A DNA stretch of 64,000 nt from Apostichopus japonicus (Eukaryota; Echinodermata; Holothuroidea; Aspidochirotida; Stichopodidae). A model generated the notes under the pieces. That model was not told the DNA's origin. It did not search any database and saw only the letters and a program-made list of their open reading frames with translations. The stretch is taken from NCBI RefSeq assembly GCF_037975245.1, contig NC_092575.1:15666310-15730309 (forward strand), written 5' to 3'. Positions 45,490 to 57,078 of this stretch are shown one piece after another. Position 1 is the first letter of the stretch; each line of letters opens with the position of its first letter. The translations under genes and the position numbers were made by a program.

Positions 45490-47945
45490 CTTGATACGTG
45501 CAGAGGATGTGTTCCTAATGAATCTTTTCTTGTATAATTCCAGGTTATAAATGAAAAGTATTCCAACTTTACCTGTTATCATAATTGTCTGACTGTTTAT
45601 TTACTCTTCGCTTTCTTTTCACATATTGCCTCATACGAGGACGGTAAGATTGTTTCATAATGCTGTTGACGTTAATAAAATCTAATTAAGAACTTTTGAC
45701 CTTCAAACCACACTAACCGAAATGTCTCCGTCCTACGCGATGAATCGGAGTATTTCTGTTTTTACAATTCATATATTCTGATGTTTATTATTAATTCCAA
45801 TGAAATCTATTTTTAAGTGACTTAGATAGATTCGTTGACTTTATGTTTCCTTTTAGTATGTTACATTTCATTAAAGTGCGGGATGATACATTTCATATTC
45901 TAAAGCTTTTTCATTCCCAATATTATATTAACTTTAGGAGTTTTCTCACTTCTAGTTCCATTGAATATTTCAAACTTCTGTAAAATAAAGTAAACTAACA
46001 GAGGCGGCAATTGGTTTTATAATCACAGCTGTACAATATATAAGGTTCGGTGTATAGTGGGTGTGGCGGAATCCTCGAAAGATTCAGCAATTTTTAAGCA
46101 GCAGAAAACTACTGTCAGGAGTAGAAAACTGCTAGGAACAGCTTTCACGCTAAATAATTTATAATTTATTATGCGCTATATAAATATTACTTATTATTAT
46201 CTAATTTAAGTAATTTATCACATAAAGGCTACCCTCATTGGCGTATTCAGATCCGTGTGTTTAGGAAATTCTTGTTCTCTCGTAGCTATCGTTTAAACGA
46301 CAATGAAAATATATAAATATGAGAAACAGAGAGGAATCAAAATTCTCTTGAACATAATATTTCAAGCCATTAAGGATGGAGATGCTGAGAATTTCATGCT
46401 TGAAATGTTCATAGATATATCCTGTTCTCTTGAAGCGATTTGAATGTATAGAACTACTTTTCTGTGATGAATTTCTCAGTTAGCCTATACTACAGTACAT
46501 AAATCTGAGGAAATGTCAATTTGAAGAAGAATTGGCGGAGAAAACGATTTTGTTTTCTATTAGGATATCTGTTTTATTTCATTACTCTGACGTTCGTGGG
46601 TGAAAGACCACACTTCATGCGGAAGAAATTTTGAGACTCGGCCTCGATTTGACACCGGCGTTTCATTTTCACAGTGCCCCGTCTCCGCCCACGCATACGA
46701 CCTTGGAAGCAACAAAGGAGTTTTTGACCATGAAAATATTGTTGTAATAGTTGAACAATATACTTGATATGACCACAATCATTCTTCTTTCTTTTTTTTT
46801 TCTTCTTCTTTTTTCTTATTTGCTTTCGTTTTGCCACGATATTTCTTGAGAAATTAAGAAACTTGATATATTGGTCAGTATTTTACCTCATGAACAACAG
46901 ATGGATCAATGGATTTACTGTGGAACTTGGCCTATTCCTTTCTTTTAACAATTATATAGCATATGTGTCTATAGCAGGAGTTATTTTTATGGTCAAAACT
47001 TATATTCATGTATATCACTAAAGATTCAACAAGACATAGTGTACGAATCAATCGGAAAATTCCATTGCGTCATTTCAGGTTCCAATTAATATTGATCAAA
47101 GAGAACGTACTCAAGTTTACTCAGTCTCCTTAACTTTCTCGGCTAGATATACTTTCGTCGAAAATAACCTGATATACAAGACGCCGTTTAAGGTGACGTG
47201 CAGTTATTTCTCATTTCATATGTAGTTTCTTCGTAAGGAATCTTCAAGAAGAAATATACTTACCCATAAGATGAAGGACTGGGGAAAATGTAGTATTTAC
47301 CTTCACAACCAGAGACGGACCACAGATGTATACTGCCAATTTTCAAGAACTACCGTAGTTAGATGTAAGAGTTATAATTGAAATGTAATTCGTCCTGTAG
47401 CCAGTTGGGGTCAAGTTTCTAATGCTAGTACCACTCCACAGTGTCCTCCCGTATCATGCTTCAAAGCACTAATATACTAGCAGTATAAACAGTTCCTATA
47501 ACTTGTATCTGATAGAAACATGTTGGTACTGATTATACTGTCAGTACGAGTGTTCTGAAACAGGACATGAAAGTACAGTACATCTCACGAGATCTCACAG
47601 GTCGCCGTAGATCAGTCCTCATAGAATTTATTGAATCGTGGGCCCTAATGTTTCCGGACCGCATGATCTATGACACACGTTATGTATAGCATACCATCAC
47701 ATAAAACCATATATAGGCCTATTATACAATAAGAGAAGGCTTGATGAGTTGTGGAGTAATTTACATATAACCGTCCGTATGATTAAGTTACGTATAACCC
47801 TCCGTATGATTTATCTTTCCACTTTTATCACGTGGTATAAAAAGTTGGGTTCGATTGTAGTTCATTGCGATGTTGATATTAATACAATTGTAGAAGAAAA
47901 GAACGTTAATTAAAAGCTTTTGACCTTCAAACCACGTGCTTCGTA

Positions 47946-48007
47946 ATAATTAATACCGTATAAGTTAATTATTAATACCGTATCAGTAAATAATTAATAC
48001 CGTATAA
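47946..48007 (+). repeat. Three tandem copies of TAATTAATACCGTAT-type unit
   Basis: ATTAATACCGTAT occurs three times with a spacing of about 23 bp. Confidence 0.85.
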
Positions 48008-50017
48008 TCCTCTGATGTTCAATATTACATCCGGCAAGAGCTTGTTTAATTGAGGCCTGAAATAGTTTATCCTTGTACCCTAAATATAGCATAAAACAGC
48101 CTAATGACCATGAACATGACCATGTAAGCTCTCCTTCGTATAGCTTATATTAAATGTAATCTAACATGAATGTCATGAAAAGAGATTGTATATCTCATGT
48201 TGTAAAGTTTTCTTTTACTCAAGAGAAAGTCACAATGAAGAAATCTTTACATTTAACCTTTACGTTGCTATCTAAATTCAATTTTCCCATGACAAGGCAA
48301 TTAAAGAGTGTCTTATTTCACATGCAGGAAAAAAACATAAATAAATATAACCCTCCTCAGTTGTGAGATTGACTTTAAAATGTATGATACTGAAAATCAA
48401 AGATCAAGAGATGACAAGAGAAGATGAAGATGTGGTTTTGGTTTCGAAAAGACGAGGGTAGGTAGGGATATGTTGAGATGAGGCTTTATCGTGTCATGAG
48501 CATTGCTTTATTATTATTCGGACAGATTTAATTGTTAATGGTTTAATATATATCACCGAGTTAATAATATCGGTCGTTCGGTGTCGACTGAATAACGGTT
48601 CATCACCTCTACCAGTTTTAAAAAAATAGTCTAGGTCAAAATGTCTTTTTAATATGTTAAAGAGGAATATAATCTTAGCATTCTGGTGAAATTTGCATTC
48701 AATTCCTAAGTTAAGGTTTTGAGATATTGACAGTTGAAGTTGCCACCTTTCGTACCATAAGTGAACTTGGAGCAAACATGTGTGACGTTATTGATGCACA
48801 CTGATAAATAATGTTTTGTTTTGCGTCTAATTTTATACTCCATAATTGAATGCATCCATAATGTGAATGTACCATAGGTATTGGTATGTTATAAACTTCA
48901 CATCCCCTTTAGACAACTAGAAACCCTATCCAATCCAAGGTCAAATCAATAGACTGAAAAATAAGGAAAAAACAAAACATTATTTGTCAGTGTGCAACTA
49001 TGACATCACACCTGTTTGCTTCAAGTTCAATTTCGGTAGAATATCAGATAACATCAACTGTCAATATCTCAAAGGAATTGTACATAAGAATTGAAGGCGA
49101 ATTGCAATAGAATGCTTAGATGAGGTTCCTCTGTAACATATCAAAAAGAATTTTTTACCTGGACTATTCTATTAACTGATAAAGCCATGAGAAGCACTCG
49201 ATTACAAGTGAAACATTTACAAGGGCTCATCAATAACGTCATGTTGTCATCAAGTGCGCAATTAAAGTATGACTTGACAGCTAGCGAATCATATCTTGAT
49301 AAGTAAGAAAATATCGACACGATACACATACAATATATAACTCATTTTAAAAAACACTATTTTCCACACTATATCCCGTGCAGGACACGTAAGACAACAC
49401 TGGATGCAAACGATTAAAGGGATAACCCGGAGTCTCATATTCAAATGGTAAAGTTTATTGTCGATCGTCTTTTTAAAAAAAAATCAATATATCAACTCCT
49501 GTCTTGTTTCTTTGTGGAAAAAAATAACAACGTTAGTATTGTTCCTTTCATTTAGTGTCCTGTTCTTTTTTCCCTTTGTTGTCTTACTTTTTTTCGTACT
49601 AATAGATTAAATTAGACCTCTTATTAACTGTCATCAATTTTAAATGTCTGATGTAGTTATCTGATAGTAGTAACCATTTAAGTATTATTTTCTTCGTGTA
49701 GACATCTTAACGTACGACCATCATTATCGTCCGCGAGTTTTAGCTTCGGTCCGACAACTTGTCAGATTTTCATATTTGAAGTATGTTACCTTTCAAATAT
49801 TGTTCCCTAAGCATTGCAGAATAATACAGTTTACGGTATTAAACTATATACATATTGAGGGAGCATGCTCTGATAAATGGCTTGTTTGACGTGTTGCAAC
49901 ATGTTATGTATGTATATGTAAGTATATTAGATCCTCCTGCAAGCAGGAACTCGTGAAGAAGCATAATTGGCTTATCAAAGCAACAAGCTGACCGAAGTCA
50001 GTCTCTCACATTCATAT

Positions 50018-50150
50018 TTAACGTCCATGATTATGAATTGTTTATTGTCAACAACTCTGTAACTGGACGACATACATTAATCTGGGAGTGACTCGGACCG
50101 GGGACCTTATGATTGAAAGGCACCGGTGTTAGCCACTAAGCTAACACTCC
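50018..50150 (-). repeat. tRNA-headed SINE (family B), copy 2
   Basis: Minus strand: GGAGTGTTAGCTTAGTGG head with B-box-like GGTCCGAGTCACTCC and the same tail as 28253-28378. It has a small insertion (AATAAAC) in the tail. Confidence 0.85.
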
Positions 50151-50651
50151 GTTATGACACCATTCCTGACTGCATCGACCAGCGTAGTTCGGTTAATCGA
50201 GACGATGATGATGATGAGGATTTCATTTCCCTTTAATTCAATAGTAAACATAGGTCTCAATAAACGGATCAGTTCAATTGTTTTACAGACAAAAGGCAGA
50301 ACAGGGTAAAGTCCACATTTTTGTTATCACAATGATTTAACATGAATGTGTTGTGTACCCAAATTTCGCGCGTTTTAAATATTATATCAATCCTGGATGA
50401 ATGATATAGTCTGCTCTTTATACCAACCGATGACTGTGGAATACATCCAAAGCAAAGTTTGGAAGCATCGTAATAATTCGTCAGGCCTTTCAGTTTACTT
50501 CTAGGTAAGACAAGACAATATGTAATATCTATCAGTGTTATATGTAGACAGAAAACCCATACAAATTCCTTAGAAGATATGCAAACCTCGCTGATCTTTC
50601 ACGACCCTATACTAACAGGTTACCATAGCTTTGCATAAGAGAATAATTTCT

Positions 50652-50844
50652 TTTTTTTTTAAGGAAAAGTCGCCCAGGAAATAACCTGGTCACGAAAACC
50701 AAACTACCAAACGACTGATCCGCTCTCAGCCCAGTCCCCTTGCATCGGGACTGTGACTGTGTGATCATCGTCGGGTGTGCATCACCATTCCCCTCGAAAG
50801 GGAACAGATACTACACATGATCTTAGCCAAAAGGCCGAGAAGCG
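50652..50844 (-). mobile_element. U2-snRNA-headed retroelement with A-tail and 15-bp TSD
   Basis: On the minus strand the insert begins CGCTTCTCGGCCTTTTGGCT and continues AAGATCATGTGTAGTATCTG, the 5' end of U2 snRNA with one visible mismatch, including the branch-point-pairing GTAGTA. After CTGTTC it leaves U2 and enters a different structured body (CCCTTTCGAGGGG hairpin, a CAGTCCC/GGGGACTG hairpin, CCAGG/CCTGG stem). It ends in about ten A. AAGAGAATAATTTCT flanks both sides (50637-50651 and 50845-50859). There is no evident Sm site. This is a retrotransposed copy: either an snRNA-headed SINE or a U2 chimera. Confidence 0.88.
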
Positions 50845-51173
50845 AAGAGAATAATTTCTCATCCTGCAAGATTGACTAGATGTGATAAGGAAAATAACAG
50901 GACTTTTTCAATATGAAATAATTATAAAAAAAATTGAACTTGTGAACATAGTGAAATTGGGTAGAAGTGGATATAATTTATGTCTTTGCATGAATTTTAA
51001 TTTCTGTAGAACACTGGATTAGAAACATAACTTTCTTTAAATAATTACACGCAACATTTGAAGAAGAAAAATAAAGTAAACAAGAGTGCCACGTGTGAAA
51101 ATTTAGCATGAAACGTTTTATCTTTACAAAATGTCAGTGTTCTTCACCATTCTGTTTTGTCAACATATGAGGT

Positions 51174-53238
51174 ATGTCTAATCAAGCCCGCCGCATCTTT
51201 ATTTGGAGTTATCCAAGGACCGCTGCTGCCGCTCTTGGTAAATGTCTTAGCAATGTGGATGGAGTCCTTTATTGGCATGACCCGTACGGGAATTGTCTTA
51301 ACCAGGAGATGCTGGAATCTATCGATGTGGCTACATTATCTCCTCGACTACAGGAGTACCATGCTAAAGTAATGGAAGTTGCAGATTCCCCTGAATCTCA
51401 CGCATTCTTCGAAGAAAGCAAATCTCTTTCGGTAGATAACTTCACGTAAGTCTTTGAAAGACCATTCAAAACTATATTAGCTGAGAGAAAATAGTTTTGG
51501 AGCAGTTTTCATTTGTGATGTATAGCCACTTTGGTCTATATATTTTAGCGGTGGATATTTATGGTTAAAATATTAAAGAAAGCAAAATAGGGGGGAAAAT
51601 GTCCTCTTTCGTTATAGAAAGGTGCCTTACAATGACAAGGGACGGGTACAAACATTTCGACAATTGCTTAGCAACCAAACATATACGTAAACTTTAATTT
51701 TTTTCTTAAACCATTTTGGGGTATATATAATGACCCGTTTATTCAAATGCTCAATTGCAACATTGCTTTCACGTCATCTTGAATTCGTTTCATATACGTC
51801 TTTTATCTGAATACCGTTAAAGAAATATTAATTTGAAATGATCTGTATTGGCAAATTATTTTATACAATTCTTTTTCTTTTCAGTTATGAAAATGTCCAA
51901 AACATGTTGGAGGAAAATGTGGGAGATGAGAAAATCGTTATTATCAAAGATGCGGCGATGGGTATCGTAAATCACGAGCAGTACTTACCAAAGGTATACA
52001 TTAATATGACCTCATTATCACATTTTCTTTGTAAGTGTATAAATTATAATGTTGCTTTACTGGGACCATATAAAAGGACCTTTTGTATGAGTTTTCACGC
52101 TAAATAATGCGTCCAAGGTTATATCCCGATTTGATCATATAAAAAGATAAAAAGATATCGTGTTATGAATTTTCTCTAGAAACCTATAGAAATACATTAT
52201 ACTTATTAATTGGTGGTGTACAAATGCAGCCTTGTAACTTAATCACGCATTGTTCGAGGTTCGGTAAGAAACATTGGACAGTCTAATCATTTTCTTTAGT
52301 GCAATACTCGTAAAAGTTAAAAAGCCTTCTCTATGTATGACTCAATTCCAGCAGGCAGTTGTGTAATATAACATATTTTAGTTAAGTAAGTGAATAATAA
52401 TCATAAAACTCTAGTGAAGTAGATAATAGTTTTATCAAGAAAATATCAAACTAATTTAATGAGACTTGGTATAAAGTAAAAATAATGTATATGTGGCTAA
52501 TTTTGTTAATTTTGTTCCATTATGTCTCGGTTCCAGAAACCGGGCATTGAGAAAGTGCAGGGTTCAGCACGAGGTACTTACATATTTCAACATTGTATGA
52601 ACATAAGAGATGAACTTAGAGGCAGGATGTATTCCTTGACTTTCCTCTGTTTTGCACGTCTGTAGTTTGCTGCCATTCTTAAATATCTTTTGATTTTACA
52701 GGTTGCGACTCGACATGTCTTTTTGATCCGACATCCTCTTCGCGCCGTGGATTCATTTAGCAAGGCTACCCAGAGGATGTGTCAATGGATAGGCTACGGA
52801 GAGTTTGACTTTGAATTGCTTACAGATACCCCAGCGTCCCTGGACAAATACATGCGTCAGGAATACTGTAATACCCTCTGGAAGCACATACGAAACCAGA
52901 ATAACGATGAAACCATGATTGTAGATAGCGAAGACCTTGTTAACCATCCGGACAAGATCCTACCAGGATTATTCAAATTCTTAGGGCTGTCGTACAAAGA
53001 GAGTTATCTCGAGTGGCCAGCTGACGAGGAGATCCTTAAATCCTGGAAGTCATCGCTTCCGTCAATGGCAGCAAGTAAAGCCTTGAAGTTCCACGATCGC
53101 GCGTACAAATCATCCAGGTTCGTCGGTCACGATAATCCACTACCCCAAAAAGACGAACTACCAAAGGCGATGGTAGATTATATCGATACGTTGATGGAGG
53201 GATACGAGGAGATGTATGCATGTAGGGTTCAACCATAA
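51174..53238 (+). CDS. Sulfotransferase-like P-loop protein (3 exons, 305 aa)
   Basis: Exons: 51174-51445, 51885-51993, 52702-53238, with GT/AG borders; phases 2 then 0 match and give 918 nt with stop. Near the N-terminus, IFIWSYPRTAAAAL (residues 8-21) sits where sulfotransferases bind the PAPS 5'-phosphosulfate, followed by WHDPY. HVFLIRHPLRAVDSF (132-146) matches the PAPS 3'-phosphate-binding block. This fits the WSxPRxxST...HEPF type of sulfotransferase-like proteins better than classical cytosolic SULTs. There is no signal peptide or membrane segment, so it is predicted soluble. The usual Lys/Ser/Thr of the phosphate loop are replaced by Arg and a run of Ala, so catalysis is uncertain. 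The substrate is unknown. Confidence 0.82.
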
Positions 53239-53299
53239 CAGACGAGGAGTAATACATACCTTACTCTTCACTTGGCTCAAACGTTATTAGTCAAACACG

Positions 53300-56200
53300 C
53301 ATATCACTCCATACTCTTTTTTATTATACTTCCAATATTAACCTCTTAATTTCTGGATTTTCAGAACAACGTAAATAGCAGTCGTTTTGTAAGCCTTGTG
53401 CTATAGCTCTAGGAATAAGATCGAATTTTATAAATCAGCTTTGAAGACACATCTGTTTCACATTGATATACAGTATGATGCATTAGTGGATTTCATATTT
53501 AAGGCACATTGAAATGTTAAATTTCATTTGTAAGGTCTACCACCACAGAAGTAATTTATTTGGGCTGAATTTACGATAATTAACATGCTCCTTCTGGTGA
53601 CTCTTAAAAGCAAACATCAATATAGAGCTCAGGTCCTGCACCGAGAACTGTATAACAGATCTACGTGAGAGGTCCAGCCTAGTCTAGATTTTCACATATA
53701 AGAATTTGAGTTTGCGCTATAATTAAGTTACCATTCATGTTTACCTTATGCATGATTCATAGCTGCACTTACTTTCCATGAGTCCGATGGAAAGTGTCAT
53801 CTAGCGGTATTCCATTTCCAACAACGACATTTCCGAAATAATGTTAGACTACACCGAGACAAGCCCATTTTTATACTCCCACACACGCACGCATAAGCGT
53901 TCAAGCCAGTACCTATACACGCGGCCAGTGTGTACGTACATTCTGGACATATGAACTCCCGTTCGTATATTTACCCAACTTTATGATAGAGCCAACTTCA
54001 GGCGTATGTGCGCGGAAGTATGTTTGGCTATGTTGTGCGTCTAATTTACAATTCTACTTGAAACTAAACAAATTAGGCTAGGGCTTCGTAGGTTCCATCC
54101 CTGCTAAATCATGTGGCATCAATTACAAATGAATAACAAAAAACAGGAGTGTGTCTACATATGTATTTTAACCCTGTTTGAATCAATAAAGTCTACTTGC
54201 CTTTGAGCTTGCACACCAAGGACGTGCATGGGCAACATGTATAGCAATAATTAGGTTTACTGCAATTCTGGAATGGAGCATAAATCCAGGTACAAAGGTA
54301 ATGCCTTCAGTATTGTATTATACACCAGGAAGGTGCTTGAACCTTGTGTGGTAGTATTATAACGGTTACACTTAATAACCTTTTGTGAGCTACTTCGATG
54401 CTTCACCTTTCCACCAGTAGAGAAATTTCAGATTTTCGAAGTTGTTTTTTTTTTTCCCCGAAATTTATGACACCTTTCCATTAAAGTCTCATTATAGCCC
54501 ACTGTCACGGTTCACCCTAGGGACTGTATTTCATGCGATTAAAAAGAAACTAACTGCCGTGGATACATTGATAGCCTTTTTGCGGCTATAGCTAATCCCG
54601 TATTTCTTAAGGAAATTTCATGAAAGACTGGATTTAAGACTGGATTTAAGCGCCAGGTTATGCTTTGTTTGGATTTGCTTAATATGTAAGGTATTTGCGT
54701 AAAAACCTTTTGTATATAGACACCCGCGTCTCAAAATATCGTGTTGACCGGAATTGGTCACGTAACTAAGCAGGATAAGCAGGTGTGGCCTTGTTATTTA
54801 AAATGTCCTTTCTAATTTTCGGAAGGCGAAATTAGGGATATTTTGGAAATGTTTTCGTATAAAGTAAGCGGGGACATCATTTTGTACGCTAAGAACGATT
54901 TAGATTAGAAAGTTTCAGTTGAAATTATTGAAGTAACGTAGCCTGTAATTAATTGATTCCATTATTACTTTATTTTGTTGTCAATAAATATTGGTTGATC
55001 AAGCTAGCCCGAATTCGTTTATATATTCTATTCCAGTGTTCTCGATTCGTCTTAAACTAATTCAGTGATCACTATTTTGGAAGCGGTCACACCCTTTTTA
55101 TTGCAAATTAGGATTACTTGTTTAATTTTTTTGGAATATGGAAGCCATCGTTCCCGTACAATACACAGTATATAAACGGCGACGAATAAATGCTGCTTCT
55201 TTGCCGAACAAGCAAAGCGCCCCAAGAAAATTTGTCTAGTGTTTCTAGCACGATACATCGATGCAGGGAGTTGCCATCTAAGTGGCAACTTCTTGAACGA
55301 TTCAGGAAAGAATGGGTGGAAATCATAACCAGAATATTCCACTTAATTTGCATTTAGGATCGGTGTAACGTATCAGTTATGCATAAAAAGGAGTATTCCT
55401 AATATGCCTTAAAATATCTACCGTAAGATGGTAAAAGTATTAGCGCATGTGGGGTGCTGTTATATGACTGTTCTTATGGTGAGGTTGCTTTTGCCGTTTG
55501 TCTAAGAAGACGAACGAAAATATTCTTTCTTCCGTAGTACAGATAAGGACCGTAATAACCGTATGATAAATTAAAAGTCAGGAACAGTGTACTGTATGCA
55601 TAAAACAAAGTATATATTCCTAATAGAGCGAAACATTCACAGTAAGACTTCATTTTCAGTACTAAGTCACAAGTATATAGCACCTTCGGCGATGTAACAT
55701 AATTATCTCTAATCTGACCTTTGTTCAAGCACTTGCTACGCCACATTGATGGCTCCGTTTATAATTCTTACACACAAACACGTGGAGCGAGTACAAGCGG
55801 TAGTCGCCACATTGTTTTTGACAATATGATTTACGCAGTGCGTCCTTATACACTTAATGATAGTTCAAACTCGTGCAGGTACCCGTAAAAAATCAATTGA
55901 ATTGTATGATCTTTTCATGGAATTGCTTTACAGAAATTCTAAGTTGGCAATCGAAACTTTTTGTCGTAGTACAGATAGGGACCATACCTATTGGATAAAA
56001 AAGAACTCATACACAATTTAGATGTTAATTAATTTTGATTTAACGGTAGGGTACTAGTGTTTTGAACTAGATACAGGGATATGTTTGTTTTTGTTGTTTT
56101 TTTATTTTTTATTTAATTTTATTTTTATTTTTTAATACAGTAAGGTTTCACTTTCAGTAAGAAATCAAGTACAGTATGCGTCTTTGTCCCTGCAGACGAA

Positions 56201-56980
56201 GCATATATCTGCGTTTGTTATCAACGATGTTGCATATAGGGCCTAAGGCCCCGCTCTAATCATGAGTTTGTGATAGTATGTTTGGTCTTTCACATCAATA
56301 TTATATGTTATGGCGTTTTGTTTGAAGAAAGCATCAATCAGTGCTTAAATATTGAATATTCCAGGAGAGGAAACAGACGAAATAAAATAAAAACAAAGTA
56401 GAACATAGAGCATATATGTAAACATACACGCAGTACGTCTATAAATATAAAGACTTAACACAACACACACATGTCTGTTTTACATTTAGACCGAGGACCC
56501 CATTGTATTTTCCATTGTTCAAATCCACGTACCCTAACCTTCACAATACCCCATACATAGAATTCTTCCGAGGACGTGGTGATTCTTTAGAAATCACAAC
56601 CGGGGACCTGGAATTCTTTTTTTCAAGTCCTCGGTCAGAATACAAAACAAACGCACACAAACACACAACGCCAGTGCTTCATCAACTATCTTCATAAGAT
56701 ACAGAATAAATCGTTATGTTTCTAATGAGAACGACCTTGCCCTGCCTAGCCCTGTGTTATTATATTGACTGTTAATATTACAGATTTCACCAAATATCGA
56801 ACGCATACTAATGTTAGTTTAATAAAGACGTATTTGTTAACTTTTATCATCAGCCAAAAAGGCAATATCGTTCGTCCATTATTGACACATCGTTTCCTGT
56901 GACAATCTTCAACGTTAGTCTTTTTGTCTCTTTAATGTTTTACTTGGAAATTTTACCAACAGCCATCATGGCGTTGTTGT
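53300..56980. other. Intergenic DNA between sulfotransferase and lectin genes
   Basis: No gene recognised. AATAAA at 54185-54190 may end the sulfotransferase transcript (about 950 bp 3' UTR). Two diverged copies of a sequence containing GTAGTACAGATA.GGACC and a following TTTCA.TTTCAGTA block lie at about 55530-55690 and 55970-56170. Around 56488-56635, CCGAGGAC occurs twice with one inverted copy (GTCCTCGG). Confidence 0.5.
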
Positions 56981-56987
56981 TATATAA
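56981..56987 (+). promoter_or_regulatory. Putative TATA box of the lectin gene
   Basis: TATATAA about 90 bp upstream of the lectin start codon. Transcription would start near 57010 with a short 5' UTR. Confidence 0.45.
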
Positions 56988-57078
56988 TACAATGTAATCA
57001 CTACTGTTGTGTCATTAACAGAGGAAATACTCAACTAGCTGAACGAAACAAAAGATTCATTACATCGATAACTCCAAA

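Larger units (their letters stand above)
45700..51100. other. Intergenic DNA between protease and sulfotransferase genes
   Basis: No gene recognised. It holds a minisatellite-like triplet (47946-48007), a family B SINE (50018-50150) and the U2-headed retroelement (50652-50844). A stretch TTTTGACCTTCAAACCAC occurs twice (near 45694 and 47917), marking another low-copy repeat. A lysine-rich open stretch on the minus strand at 46837-46574 is largely low-complexity at its start and has no family motif. Confidence 0.55.

Noticed and set aside
50652-50844. Functional U2 snRNA gene
   Set aside because: Only the first ~45 nt match U2; the Sm site and 3' domains are absent and the copy has an A-tail and target duplication.
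55474-55746. 90-codon minus-strand open frame
   Set aside because: It overlaps a locally duplicated non-coding repeat (second copy near 55970-56170) in which the frame is not kept.
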